DNA of 64,000 nt from Clostridium sp. CAG:914 (GCA_000437895.1 FR902135.1:26244-90243); one strand, 5' to 3'; counted from the stretch's first letter, positions 26,791-35,915 are shown. Numbers and translations are program-made. Notes: generated by a model not told the origin, from the letters alone.

Positions 26791-27105
26791 ATGCAAATAT
26801 ATCAATATGTAATAGTTATAGTAGTATTATTAATAATTGCTTTTGCTATTATGAAGAGTAATAAAAAAGATTTGAAATTGGAATTTAATAAATTAGTTGA
26901 ATATCTTGGAGGTAAAGATAATATTGTTGAGACAGAAGTTGATATGTCTAGATTTAAAGTTACTTTAAAAGATATTACTAAGGCTAATAAAGAAGGAATT
27001 ATAAAATTAGGGGCTAAGGGTGTTGTGGAAATAGATGATCAGTTGAAGATTATATATGGACAGAATGCTAAACAGTTAAAGAAATATATTGATGAATTAA
27101 AATAA
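26791..27105 (+). CDS. Membrane-anchored PTS EIIB-like domain lacking the active-site Cys
   Basis: 104 residues from ATG 26791 (AGAGGTG just upstream). One N-terminal helix is followed by a domain that reads like a glucose-type PTS EIIB: 'YLGGKDNIVETEVDMSRFKVTLKD', then a 'LGAKGVVEIDDQLKIIYG' end (motifs quoted in part). Aligned by eye to the usual DACxTRLRV, the phosphorylated Cys is replaced by Asp, so normal sugar phosphotransfer is not expected. There is no EIIA or EIIC nearby. A regulatory or phosphate-mimic role is possible but unproven. Confidence 0.75.
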   Translation: MQIYQYVIVIVVLLIIAFAIMKSNKKDLKLEFNKLVEYLGGKDNIVETEVDMSRFKVTLKDITKANKEGIIKLGAKGVVEIDDQLKIIYGQNAKQLKKYIDELK

Positions 27106-27177
27106 TATATTTCTTTTTTTTACAAAATTCGACAAAATATGCAAAAATAATGTAGTATTATGTATTTGGTGATAGAA

Positions 27178-28404
27178 ATGGTTAATAATATAATTTTGAA
27201 TACGATACTTGTTACTTATCCGATGCTTATATATTTTGTTTTTAGTTGTTATAATATATCTAATAATAAAATTATTTCTAAAATTTTGTTGATAGTTACG
27301 TTGTTGTCTTCTTTATACTTGAGTATAGAATTTAATTATGGATTAGATAGTATTATTCTTTTATTTGCAAATATTCCTATTGTTATTGCATATTTAAAGA
27401 AGGAATATCATATTGGGATTGTTCTTTCTTTAATAATTATAGTTATTAGTTGTTATCAATATCAAATGAATTTGATTCTTTTTAGTATTAAGTTTTTTAT
27501 ATATTATGTAGCTTATTTTATACTTTGTAATAGAAAGGATTTTAAAAATTCATACTTAACCGTGGTAGCTACTGTGCAAGGTTTCTTTTTGTCTTTTGAG
27601 TATTTTTTTACACCTGTAGATGATATTAATAATGTAATTGAGATATTAGTAGTTGTGGTATTTTTATATATTATAACTTTTGCTAGTATATACTTGTTTA
27701 CTTTGGCTGATAAGATAACTTCTTTATATAAGGAAGTTAGTGAAATGGAAAAACAGAAACAATTAAAAGATGGTCTTTTTAAATTAACACATGAGATAAA
27801 GAATCCTATTGCTGTATGTAAAGGATATTTGGATATGTTAGATGTTAATAATAAAGATAAATTACAGAGATATATTCCTATAATATCTTCAGAGATAGAT
27901 AGAAGTTTAAATATTATGAAAGATTTTATGGATTATAGTAAAATAAAGGTAGAGATGGAAGTTATTGATATGACTCTTTTGTTAGAAGATATATATGAAT
28001 CATTTAAGATACTTTTTACTAGAAATAATATAGTTCTTAATTATGATAATAATTATGATGATATTTTAATTAAAGGGGATTATAATAGACTTAAACAAGT
28101 TTTTATAAATATACTTAAAAATAGTATGGAATCTATTGTAAATGATGGTATAATAAGTATACGTACAATTAATGTTGATAAATATGTTGAAATAGAAATA
28201 GAAGATAATGGTATGGGTATGACTAAGGAAGAATTGGGTATGATCAAGGATATGTTTTATACTACTAAGAAAAATGGTACTGGACTTGGAATTTGTCTTT
28301 CTAATGAGATAATTCAGTCACATTTTGGTACTATGAAATATAAGTCTCAAAAGAATGTTGGTACTATATGTACAATTAGTCTTCCTATATATAAAGGAGA
28401 GTAA
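27178..28404 (+). CDS. Orphan membrane sensor histidine kinase
   Basis: About 408 residues. Six or so N-terminal helices (to about residue 185) lead into a HisKA dimerisation helix with 'LTHEIKNPIAVCKGYLD' (phospho-accepting His), then HATPase_c boxes: N box 'NILKNSMESI', G1 'EDNGMGMT', and G2 'GTGLGI'. The layout resembles KinB-type sporulation kinases. No response regulator is encoded beside it. ATG 27178 is preferred over 27160 because GGTGAT lies just before it. It overlaps the Smr gene by one base. Confidence 0.9.
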   Translation: MVNNIILNTILVTYPMLIYFVFSCYNISNNKIISKILLIVTLLSSLYLSIEFNYGLDSIILLFANIPIVIAYLKKEYHIGIVLSLIIIVISCYQYQMNLILFSIKFFIYYVAYFILCNRKDFKNSYLTVVATVQGFFLSFEYFFTPVDDINNVIEILVVVVFLYIITFASIYLFTLADKITSLYKEVSEMEKQKQLKDGLFKLTHEIKNPIAVCKGYLDMLDVNNKDKLQRYIPIISSEIDRSLNIMKDFMDYSKIKVEMEVIDMTLLLEDIYESFKILFTRNNIVLNYDNNYDDILIKGDYNRLKQVFINILKNSMESIVNDGIISIRTINVDKYVEIEIEDNGMGMTKEELGMIKDMFYTTKKNGTGLGICLSNEIIQSHFGTMKYKSQKNVGTICTISLPIYKGE

Positions 28405-28667
28405 TGGAAGAAGATATATTTTTAAAGAATTATCCTAGATTAGATTTGCATGGATGTGATAGAGATTATGCTAGGATGCTTACTAATGATTTTATTTTAG
28501 AAAATGTTTTTTTAAAGAATAAAACAATAGTTATTATACATGGACATGGGTTAGGTATTGTTAAACATGCTGTTTATGAAGCTCTTAAATATAATAAAAA
28601 TGTTTTATCATTTAAGAGTGATATGTTTAATGATGGATTAACAGTAGTAACTCTTAAAACAGAATAA
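28404..28667 (+). CDS. Stand-alone Smr domain protein
   Basis: 87 residues that form one Smr (small MutS-related) domain: 'LDLHGCDRDYARML' and 'IIHGHGLGIVKHAV' are the two conserved motifs. The domain in MutS2 and in free-standing Smr proteins nicks or binds branched nucleic acid or collided ribosomes/mRNA. Coupling to the histidine kinase gene (TAATGG overlap) is unusual, and no functional link is obvious. Confidence 0.88.
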   Translation: MEEDIFLKNYPRLDLHGCDRDYARMLTNDFILENVFLKNKTIVIIHGHGLGIVKHAVYEALKYNKNVLSFKSDMFNDGLTVVTLKTE

Positions 28668-28701
28668 TTGCTATATGTAAAGTGATGTAAACTTGGGGTT
28701 G

Positions 28702-28740
28702 AACGTTTTTCCTTTAATATTAAGGGAAAATGTTTTTTTT
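28702..28740 (+). terminator. Terminator after the kinase-Smr unit
   Basis: Imperfect long hairpin: AACGTTTTTCCTT and AAGGGAAAATGTT around a TTAATATT loop, followed by eight T. The ~190-bp gap otherwise holds A/T runs and the next promoter. Confidence 0.75.
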
Positions 28741-28805
28741 GTTTGTTTTTTTAAGAAATGTTTTTTTAAAAAAATAAATAAGTTAAAAAAATAGTAAAAA
28801 AAACA

Positions 28806-28833
28806 TTGCTTTTTTGCGCTGGTATGTTATAAT
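28806..28833 (+). promoter_or_regulatory. Promoter of the class III ribonucleotide reductase operon
   Basis: TTGCTT (28806-28811), 16-nt spacer, TGT-TATAAT extended -10 (hexamer 28828-28833). No NrdR box pair is evident by eye. Confidence 0.7.
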
Positions 28834-28855
28834 CAATACAGAGTAAAGAAAGTAG

Positions 28856-30775
28856 GTGATACTTATAGATAATCATTCTCTTGAAGATTTAGTTGTAGTT
28901 AAGAGAAGTGGCCAGAGAGTGGAATTTAATTCTTTAAAGATTGCTGTTGCAATAAAGAATGCTTTTGATAGTACACCTTCGGATTATTCTAATAATGATA
29001 TTAACAAAGTTTATGAAGATACATTATCATATATATATAATAATTATAAAGATAGAAAAACAATTAATGTTGAAGATATTCAAGATGTTATAGAATTGAT
29101 ACTTAAAAGGGATAATTATAATGATATATATGATAGCTTTTCTGGGTATCGTTTAAGAAGAAGTGAATCTAGAAAATCATTTGCTGTAAAACAACAGCAT
29201 AAGTTTGTTAAAGCTATTGAAAAAATTGGTTGTGTAGATACGAGTAATTATAAGACTGGTGAAAATTTAGAAAAATTTGGAAGTATTATTTCTACAGAAT
29301 ATACAAAAGCTTATATATTAGATAATAAATATGTAAGAGCGTTTGAAGAAGGTAAAATATATATACATAATTTTTCATATTTTCATTTAGGTTACTTTTC
29401 TAATACAAGTTTAGATATAAGAAAACTTGTAAATAGGGAAGAATGCTTGTTTGATATTCTTAATATTATGGAAAAATCTAAGGAAGAGATAAATGGAGAA
29501 GTTAGTATTAATAGTTTTGATGATATTCTTAGTAAATATTATATAGATAAGTTTAAAAAAATATTTATTAAAAAACTATTAGATAGTTTAAATTTATTTG
29601 GATTTATAGATTTAGTTAATATAAAGAAGATTGAGGATAGGATAAATAAAGAAGGGTCTATAATAATTATTCTTGATAACTATAGAGATATATTTGTTAA
29701 TGATATGTTATTTAATATATTAAAAGTGGTGTATGATGAATCTATTAAGGATGTTTTTGATTATATGTCACTTAATATTAAAAAAATAGTTATGTTATTA
29801 AATGATAGTTATAAAGAGAATAGTCTTTATAGTATATCCATTGGTAATAATAAAACTTATGAAGGTAATATTATTAAGAATATTATTCTTGATTTAGTAG
29901 ATGAATTTGATTATTTAGAAAATATATGTGTTGTATATAAAGTATGTGAATTATCTGATATAGATAAGATAGTTAAATTAATATATGAAGGTAAGAATAT
30001 AAAATTAAATATATTGAATAAAGAAAATAATAATAATTATGATGTAGAATATTTTAGTGATGGTTGTAGAATATATGAAAATATTTATTCTGAAAGTATA
30101 TCTATAGGGAGAATGAATGTTGCTAATACTTCTATAAATATAGCTAGATTGGGTTTTATGCATAAAGCACTTAATAAGGATTTTTATAATGATTTGGATA
30201 ATTTGATTGAATTTACTAAGAATGAATTGCTTGTTGTATATGAAGATATTGGTAATAAGATTAAGAATAATTATAATTATTTATTTGATGGGAATATATT
30301 TGACGATGAGAAATTAGATTATGGTCAGAAGATAAGAAAAGTTATTAAGAATGGTACTTTAAATATAAATTTGGTTGGTTTGTATGAATGTGCATTAATG
30401 ATAGATAAGGATAAATACTTAGAAATTATGTTAAAAATAATAAAATATATAAATAAAAAGATTATATTATTGTCTATAGATAATAAACTTAATTTTACGC
30501 TTAGTGCTATTGTTAATGATGCTAATTATGAACTTATGGATTTGGATAAGGCTATATATGGTGTTATAAAGGGAATTAATGATAATGATTTTTATAGGAA
30601 TGCTATGGTTGATTGTAGTATTGAAGAATTAAATTTATATCAGAAAATGTTTAATGGTGGATGTATATTAGAAATTAGATTGAAAGATAAATTTAGTTTA
30701 GAAAAAATAAGAGAAAGTATTATAGAACTAGTTGATAATTATGTAGGACTTGTTTATATTAAGGAGTATGTATGA
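28856..30775 (+). CDS. NrdD-like paralogue with ATP-cone but no glycyl-radical site
   Basis: Up to 639 residues. An N-terminal ATP-cone begins with 'VVVKRSGQRVEFNSLKIA'. The rest follows an NrdD-like course, including 'YFSDGCRIYENI' and 'SISIGRMNVANTSINIARLG', which resemble the catalytic-Cys strand and the GRGNLSFTSINLPRLG region of NrdD. It ends at 'YVGLVYIKEYV' without the zinc cysteines and without RVxGY, so it cannot carry its own radical. The frame is intact and overlaps nrdG by 4 nt. The only formal start, GTG 28856, lies inside the ribosome binding site. ATA 28865 sits where an ATG would be expected. Role unknown; an accessory or regulatory subunit is possible. Confidence 0.72.
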   Translation: MILIDNHSLEDLVVVKRSGQRVEFNSLKIAVAIKNAFDSTPSDYSNNDINKVYEDTLSYIYNNYKDRKTINVEDIQDVIELILKRDNYNDIYDSFSGYRLRRSESRKSFAVKQQHKFVKAIEKIGCVDTSNYKTGENLEKFGSIISTEYTKAYILDNKYVRAFEEGKIYIHNFSYFHLGYFSNTSLDIRKLVNREECLFDILNIMEKSKEEINGEVSINSFDDILSKYYIDKFKKIFIKKLLDSLNLFGFIDLVNIKKIEDRINKEGSIIIILDNYRDIFVNDMLFNILKVVYDESIKDVFDYMSLNIKKIVMLLNDSYKENSLYSISIGNNKTYEGNIIKNIILDLVDEFDYLENICVVYKVCELSDIDKIVKLIYEGKNIKLNILNKENNNNYDVEYFSDGCRIYENIYSESISIGRMNVANTSINIARLGFMHKALNKDFYNDLDNLIEFTKNELLVVYEDIGNKIKNNYNYLFDGNIFDDEKLDYGQKIRKVIKNGTLNINLVGLYECALMIDKDKYLEIMLKIIKYINKKIILLSIDNKLNFTLSAIVNDANYELMDLDKAIYGVIKGINDNDFYRNAMVDCSIEELNLYQKMFNGGCILEIRLKDKFSLEKIRESIIELVDNYVGLVYIKEYV

Positions 30776-31497
30776 ATATAGTAGGAATGCAAAAAGTAAC
30801 ATTATTAGATTATCCTGATAAGGTGGCAGCAATAATATTTACGGAGGGGTGTAATTTTAGATGTCCTTTTTGTCAGAATTCTAGTTTGATAGATAAGAAT
30901 GTTGGAAATGAATATATTTCTTCGGAGGAAGTTTTGAAATATTTAGAGAAGAGAAAAGGAGTAATTGATGGTCTTGTTATATCTGGTGGTGAACCTACTA
31001 TGCAACATAATTTGAAGGATTTTATTAAAAAAGTTAAAGATATTGGTATGTTAGTTAAATTGGATACGAATGGTTTTAACTCAAAGATATTAAAAGAATT
31101 AATTGATGAGAATTTAGTTGATTATGTTGCAATGGATATAAAGAATGAGATGTGTAAATATAGTGTTACTTGTGGACTTAATCAAATAAAAATAGATAAT
31201 ATTAAAGAAAGTATTCAATTGTTAGAGAATTCTTCAATTGATTATGAATTTAGGACTACTATTATGAAAGAATATCATGATATTGAGTCTATAAAAATGA
31301 TTTTAAAATTGATAGGAGATAAACCTAAGTATTTTTTACAGAATTTTAGATTAAGTGAAAATGTTCTTGATAAAAATATTCATGGTTTTACTATTGATGA
31401 ACTTAAAAGTATTCAGAGAGATTTAAAGGAAAAATATCATAATGTTAAAATAAGAGATTTAATGAATGAAAATGAAGGAGATAAAGTATATGTATAA
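30772..31497 (+). CDS. nrdG: Anaerobic ribonucleotide reductase activating enzyme NrdG
   Basis: 241 residues, radical-SAM enzyme. The cluster motif is 'CNFRCPFC' (CX3CX2C, near residue 27), with 'SGGEPTMQ' as the following glycine-rich SAM motif. It generates the glycyl radical on NrdD. It begins at the stop of the NrdD-like paralogue and overlaps nrdD by 8 nt, so all three are co-translated. The longer form (over 220 residues) and 'MQKVTLLDYPDKVAAIIF' start fit the Firmicute NrdG/PflA-like class. Confidence 0.93.
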   Translation: MNIVGMQKVTLLDYPDKVAAIIFTEGCNFRCPFCQNSSLIDKNVGNEYISSEEVLKYLEKRKGVIDGLVISGGEPTMQHNLKDFIKKVKDIGMLVKLDTNGFNSKILKELIDENLVDYVAMDIKNEMCKYSVTCGLNQIKIDNIKESIQLLENSSIDYEFRTTIMKEYHDIESIKMILKLIGDKPKYFLQNFRLSENVLDKNIHGFTIDELKSIQRDLKEKYHNVKIRDLMNENEGDKVYV

Positions 31498-33826
31498 AGT
31501 AAGAAAAAGAGATGGCAAGATAGTAGCCTTTGATATTAAAAAAATATCTGAAGCTATCACTAAGGCTTTTGAGGCTGAAGATAAAAATTATGATGAGAAT
31601 ATTATTGATTTTTTGGCTTTAAAAGTTACAGCAGAATTTGAATCTAAAGTTGTTGATAATATTGTAAACGTTGAAGATATTCAAGATGCTGTTGAATCTA
31701 CACTTATTAAAGGGGGATATGCTGAAGTTGCTAAGGCGTATATCTTATATCGTAAATTACATGAGAAAATGCGTAATATGCAATCTACGGTATTAGATTA
31801 TAAAGATGTTGTAAATAGTTATATAAATGTAACTGATTGGCGTGTTAAAGAAAATTCTACTGTTACTTATTCTGTAGGTGGCTTAATATTATCTAATTCT
31901 GGAGCTATTACAGCAAATTATTGGTTAAGTGAAGTTTATGATGAAGAAATTGCTAATGCTCATCGTGATGCAAGTATTCATATTCATGATTTATCTATGT
32001 TAACTGGATATTGTGCTGGTTGGAGTTTAAAACAATTAATTCAAGAGGGTTTAGGGGGGGTTCCTGGAAAAATAACTTCTAGTCCTGCTAAACATCTATC
32101 AACTTTATGTAATCAAATGGTAAACTTTTTAGGAATTATGCAAAATGAATGGGCTGGTGCACAAGCGTTTTCATCATTTGATACATATTTGGCACCATTT
32201 GTTAAAAATGATAAATTATCTTATCATGATACTAAGCAATGTATTCAATCTTTTGTATATGGAGTTAATACACCTAGTAGATGGGGAACTCAAGCACCGT
32301 TTACTAATATAACTTTAGATTGGGTTGTTCCTAATGATTTAGCAGAGTTAAATTGTATTGTTGGTGGTAAAGAAGTAGGTTTTAAGTATAAAGATTGTCA
32401 AAAAGAAATGGATATGATTAATAAAGCATTTCTTGAAATAATGATAGAGGGAGATGCTAATGGTAGAGGATTTCAATATCCTATTCCAACATATTCTATT
32501 ACTAGAAATTTTGATTGGTCAGAGACAGAAAATAATAAGTTGTTATTTGAAATGACTGCTAAGTATGGTACACCATATTTCTCAAATTATATTAATTCTG
32601 ATATGGAACCTTCTGATGTTAGAAGTATGTGTTGCCGTTTGAGACTTGATTTAAGAGAGTTAAGAAAGAAATCTGGAGGTTATTTTGGAAGTGGTGAATC
32701 AACAGGTTCTGTTGGTGTAGTAACAATTAATATGCCTAGAATTGCTTATTTAGCTAAAGATGAAAAAGATTTTTATGATAGATTAACTAAAATGATGGAT
32801 ATTGCCGCAAGAAGTTTGAAAGTAAAAAGAAATGTTATTACAAAATTATTGGATGAAGGATTATATCCATATACGAAGAGATACTTAGGTACATTTAATA
32901 ATCATTTTTCTACGATAGGGTTAGTTGGTATGAATGAAGCTTGTTTGAATGCTAAATGGTTAAAGGATGATTTGACTCATGAAGATGCCCAAGTATTTAC
33001 AAAGAATGTTCTTAATTTTATGAGAGAAAAATTATCAGATTATCAAGAAGAATATGGAGATTTATATAATCTTGAAGCAACACCTGCTGAATCTACTAGT
33101 TACAGATTGGCTAAGAAGGATAAAGAAAAATATCCTGATATTATAACTGCTTCTAATGATGATACGCCATATTATACGAATAGTTCTCATTTACCAGTAG
33201 GATTTACTTCTGATATATTTGAAGCTTTGGATATTCAAGATGAACTTCAAACGTTATATACTTCTGGTACTGTATTTCATGCTTTCTTAGGAGAAAGATT
33301 AGATGGTTGGAAGTCAGCTGCTAATTTAGTTAGAAAGATTGCGGAAAATTATAAATTACCTTATTATACATTATCACCAACATATTCAGTATGTAAAAAT
33401 CATGGATATATTACTGGTGAAGTGTATAAATGTCCAAAGTGTGGATGTGATACGGAAGTTTATAGTAGGATTACTGGATATTATAGACCAGTTAGAAACT
33501 GGAATGATGGTAAATCAAAAGAATTTTCTATGCGTAAAGTATATGACTTAAATTGTTCACATTTGCCTAAAGATAAGAAATGTGAAAATGAAAATAAGAT
33601 AATGTTATTTGGTACAAAAACTTGTCCTAATTGTAAGATGGCTATAAAACTTTTAGATAAAGCTAAAGTTGATTATAAATATATTGATGCTGAAGAAAAT
33701 GTTGATTTAACAAAAGAATATGGTGTTAAACAAGCACCAACGTTAGTTATATTAACTGATGGTAAACCTGAAAAAATTGCTAATTTATCTAATATTAAAA
33801 AACATATTGAAGAATTTAAAATATAG
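31490..33826 (+). CDS. nrdD: Class III ribonucleoside-triphosphate reductase fused to a glutaredoxin-like domain
   Basis: 778 residues from ATG 31490 (AAGGAG 9 nt upstream; the earlier ATG 31466 lacks a site). An N-terminal ATP-cone (about 1-95) is followed by the catalytic barrel with 'SMCCRLRLDLREL'. The zinc site is 'CKNHGY...YKCPKCGCD', and the glycyl radical is in 'RITGYYRPV' (near residue 662). From about residue 700 there is an extra glutaredoxin/NrdH-like domain with a CPNC redox motif ('FGTKTCPNCKMA'). Most class III enzymes use formate or a separate redoxin, so the fusion is notable. The next gene is a thioredoxin reductase. Confidence 0.95.
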   Translation: MYKVRKRDGKIVAFDIKKISEAITKAFEAEDKNYDENIIDFLALKVTAEFESKVVDNIVNVEDIQDAVESTLIKGGYAEVAKAYILYRKLHEKMRNMQSTVLDYKDVVNSYINVTDWRVKENSTVTYSVGGLILSNSGAITANYWLSEVYDEEIANAHRDASIHIHDLSMLTGYCAGWSLKQLIQEGLGGVPGKITSSPAKHLSTLCNQMVNFLGIMQNEWAGAQAFSSFDTYLAPFVKNDKLSYHDTKQCIQSFVYGVNTPSRWGTQAPFTNITLDWVVPNDLAELNCIVGGKEVGFKYKDCQKEMDMINKAFLEIMIEGDANGRGFQYPIPTYSITRNFDWSETENNKLLFEMTAKYGTPYFSNYINSDMEPSDVRSMCCRLRLDLRELRKKSGGYFGSGESTGSVGVVTINMPRIAYLAKDEKDFYDRLTKMMDIAARSLKVKRNVITKLLDEGLYPYTKRYLGTFNNHFSTIGLVGMNEACLNAKWLKDDLTHEDAQVFTKNVLNFMREKLSDYQEEYGDLYNLEATPAESTSYRLAKKDKEKYPDIITASNDDTPYYTNSSHLPVGFTSDIFEALDIQDELQTLYTSGTVFHAFLGERLDGWKSAANLVRKIAENYKLPYYTLSPTYSVCKNHGYITGEVYKCPKCGCDTEVYSRITGYYRPVRNWNDGKSKEFSMRKVYDLNCSHLPKDKKCENENKIMLFGTKTCPNCKMAIKLLDKAKVDYKYIDAEENVDLTKEYGVKQAPTLVILTDGKPEKIANLSNIKKHIEEFKI

Positions 33827-33833
33827 GTGAATT

Positions 33834-34727
33834 TTGTACGATTCTATTATAATTGGAGCTGGGCCTGCGGGAATGACGGCTGCTATATATTTAGCTAGAG
33901 CTAATAAAAAAGTGTTAATTATAGAAAAAGAAACTATTGGGGGACAAATATCTTCGTCCCCTTTAGTTGAAAATTATCCAGGTTATGAAGGTATATCTGG
34001 TTCTGTACTTGCTAATAATATGTATAATCAAGTTGATAAACTTGGTGTGGATATTGAATTAGATGAAGTTACTGATATAATACCCGGAGAATTACATACG
34101 GTTAAAACACTAGATAATGAATTTAAAGCACGAACAGTAATTATTGCTACTGGAGTAAAATATAGATTGTTAGGCTTAGAAAATGAAATTGAACTAATAG
34201 GAAATGGTATTCATTTTTGTGTTTCGTGTGATGGTGCATTTTATAAAGGTAAACATGTTGCTGTTGTTGGTGGTGGTAATACAGGAATTATTAATGCCAT
34301 TGCTTTAGCTGATATGTGTGAAAAAGTATATTTAATTCAAGATAAAGATAAATTAACAGGTGAAAAAATATTACAAGATAAGTTAAAACAAAAAGTTAAT
34401 GTTGAAGTTATTACAAATAGTGTTGTTAGTAAAATTATTGGTGATGATAAATTAGAAAAAATTATTATCAAAAATGGTAAGAAAGAGAATGAAATTATAG
34501 TAGATGGAATGTTTATTTCTATTGGTCTTATGCCACAAAGTGATTTCTTGAAGGGAATAATAGATTTAGATAAATTTAACTATGCTGTTTCTTTTGATAC
34601 GAAAACTAAGATAGATGGAATATTTGTAGCTGGAGATATTAGAACTAAACCGTTTAGACAGATAACAACAGCTGTAAATGATGGTACAACGTCAGCTTTA
34701 TATGCTTTAGAATATTTAGATAATTAA
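33834..34727 (+). CDS. trxB: Thioredoxin reductase-like flavoprotein
   Basis: 297 residues. FAD-binding 'IIGAGPAGMTAAIYLARA' at the N-terminus, the redox pair in 'CVSCDGAFYKG' (near residue 130), NAD(P)-binding 'VVGGGNTGIINAIALA', and the C-terminal 'GIFVAGDIRTKPFRQITTA'. Start codon is TTG 33834, supported by AGGTGA at 33825-33830. It is 7 nt after nrdD, so it very likely reduces the fused glutaredoxin-like domain of NrdD (inference from operon position). Two strong hairpins follow. Confidence 0.94.
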   Translation: MYDSIIIGAGPAGMTAAIYLARANKKVLIIEKETIGGQISSSPLVENYPGYEGISGSVLANNMYNQVDKLGVDIELDEVTDIIPGELHTVKTLDNEFKARTVIIATGVKYRLLGLENEIELIGNGIHFCVSCDGAFYKGKHVAVVGGGNTGIINAIALADMCEKVYLIQDKDKLTGEKILQDKLKQKVNVEVITNSVVSKIIGDDKLEKIIIKNGKKENEIIVDGMFISIGLMPQSDFLKGIIDLDKFNYAVSFDTKTKIDGIFVAGDIRTKPFRQITTAVNDGTTSALYALEYLDN

Positions 34728-34747
34728 AACAGGAAAAGTCCTGTTTT
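34726..34747 (+). terminator. Terminator of the ribonucleotide reductase operon
   Basis: AAAACAGGA, AAAG loop, TCCTGTTTT, then T. Perfect 9-bp stem just after the trxB-like stop. Confidence 0.85.
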
Positions 34748-34754
34748 TGTTAAG

Positions 34755-34790
34755 AAAAACTATTAACAAGTAATCTTGTTAATAGTTTTT
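34755..34790. terminator. Second, bidirectional terminator
   Basis: Perfect 16-bp stem: AAAAACTATTAACAAG (34755-34770), TAAT loop, CTTGTTAATAGTTTTT (34775-34790). It ends the convergent minus-strand foldase gene. Confidence 0.9.
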
Positions 34791-34793
34791 AGA

Positions 34794-35915
34794 TTATTTA
34801 TAATTACTGATATATTTATTATATTTTTCACCAAGATCTGTATCTTTAAATTCTAATTTTGCTTCTTTACGTAGATTAATTAATGCCTTTTGATATAGGT
34901 TACTATCATCATTTTTCTTTTCTTCTACAAGAATATTTATTATATCTTCTTTAACATCTTTTAATTCTGGTTTATCTTTTTGATCAATTTTATAAACAAT
35001 ATGGTAACCATATGAAGATAAGATAGGTGTTTTACTATATGTGTTTACTTCAAGGTTTTTCATTTCTTTTAAATATGCCGCATCTAATGAAGCATTGAAA
35101 GCACGATATCCTAATTCTTCAGCAGTTATTTTGTCTTTATATTCTGTAATAACATCATCCCAAGAAGTACCTTTATTTAGTTTATCAATTATTTCATTTG
35201 CTAATTTTTTGGCATCTTCATCTGATAGTTCTTTTTCATTTTCTGATGTATCATCACTAGATACAGAAACTAAAATATGTTTACTGTTAACATCACCAAA
35301 AACTTCATTTTTATAATACTTTTCAATATCTTTATCACTAATTAAACTTTCAACATATTCATCATAATAAAGATTTCTTCTGTAGTCTAATTTTAGGTAT
35401 TCAAGAAATTCTTTTTCACTCTTAAATCCATTATTTTCTAAGAATTGTTCTTTTGTAATATTTTGATATTGTTCATACATTGAATAGTAGTATTCAGCTG
35501 TTTGTTTAACACTATCATTCATTTCATTATCTTCTTTATATTTTTCATCTAGTATCATTTTATCTAAACTATTAATTAGAATATTGATTGAGTAAGCATC
35601 TTTCATATCGTTATATAAATCATCAGCAGTATAAGTTTTATTGTTAACTGTTAAAATAGGTTGTGTACCATCTTTTAAAGTAGCAATTCTCTTTGGCCAT
35701 ATTATAATTACTACAATTACAGTAATAATTACACCAATTAGGAAGGCATAACATATTTTTCTGTTTGTATCATTGTCGTGATTCAAATGTTTTATATCTG
35801 TAACCTTCTTTTTTGTTTCTTTTAAAGAAACTTCTTTTTTATTAATATTTTTTTCTTCTTTTTCTACTTTCTTTTTAGAATTAGTAGTCTTGTCTTTCTT
35901 TGTGTTTTTTTCCAT
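34794..35915 (-). CDS. Membrane-anchored PpiC/PrsA-type peptidyl-prolyl isomerase
   Basis: 373 residues. A Lys-rich cytoplasmic tail (about 1-50) is followed by one membrane helix (about 52-72), then an extracellular SurA-like helical domain and a parvulin domain with 'SKHILVSVSS' and 'SSYGYHIVYKID'. It should act outside the membrane as a folding factor for exported proteins, like PrsA. Unlike PrsA it has no lipobox and is anchored by the helix instead. The long basic tail is unusual. Monocistronic. Confidence 0.85.
   Translation of the reverse strand: MEKNTKKDKTTNSKKKVEKEEKNINKKEVSLKETKKKVTDIKHLNHDNDTNRKICYAFLIGVIITVIVVIIIWPKRIATLKDGTQPILTVNNKTYTADDLYNDMKDAYSINILINSLDKMILDEKYKEDNEMNDSVKQTAEYYYSMYEQYQNITKEQFLENNGFKSEKEFLEYLKLDYRRNLYYDEYVESLISDKDIEKYYKNEVFGDVNSKHILVSVSSDDTSENEKELSDEDAKKLANEIIDKLNKGTSWDDVITEYKDKITAEELGYRAFNASLDAAYLKEMKNLEVNTYSKTPILSSYGYHIVYKIDQKDKPELKDVKEDIINILVEEKKNDDSNLYQKALINLRKEAKLEFKDTDLGEKYNKYISNYK

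Noticed and set aside
31466..31489. Earlier ATG start for nrdD
   Set aside because: The AAGGAG site (31475-31480) lies downstream of it and fits ATG 31490, where the ATP-cone begins.
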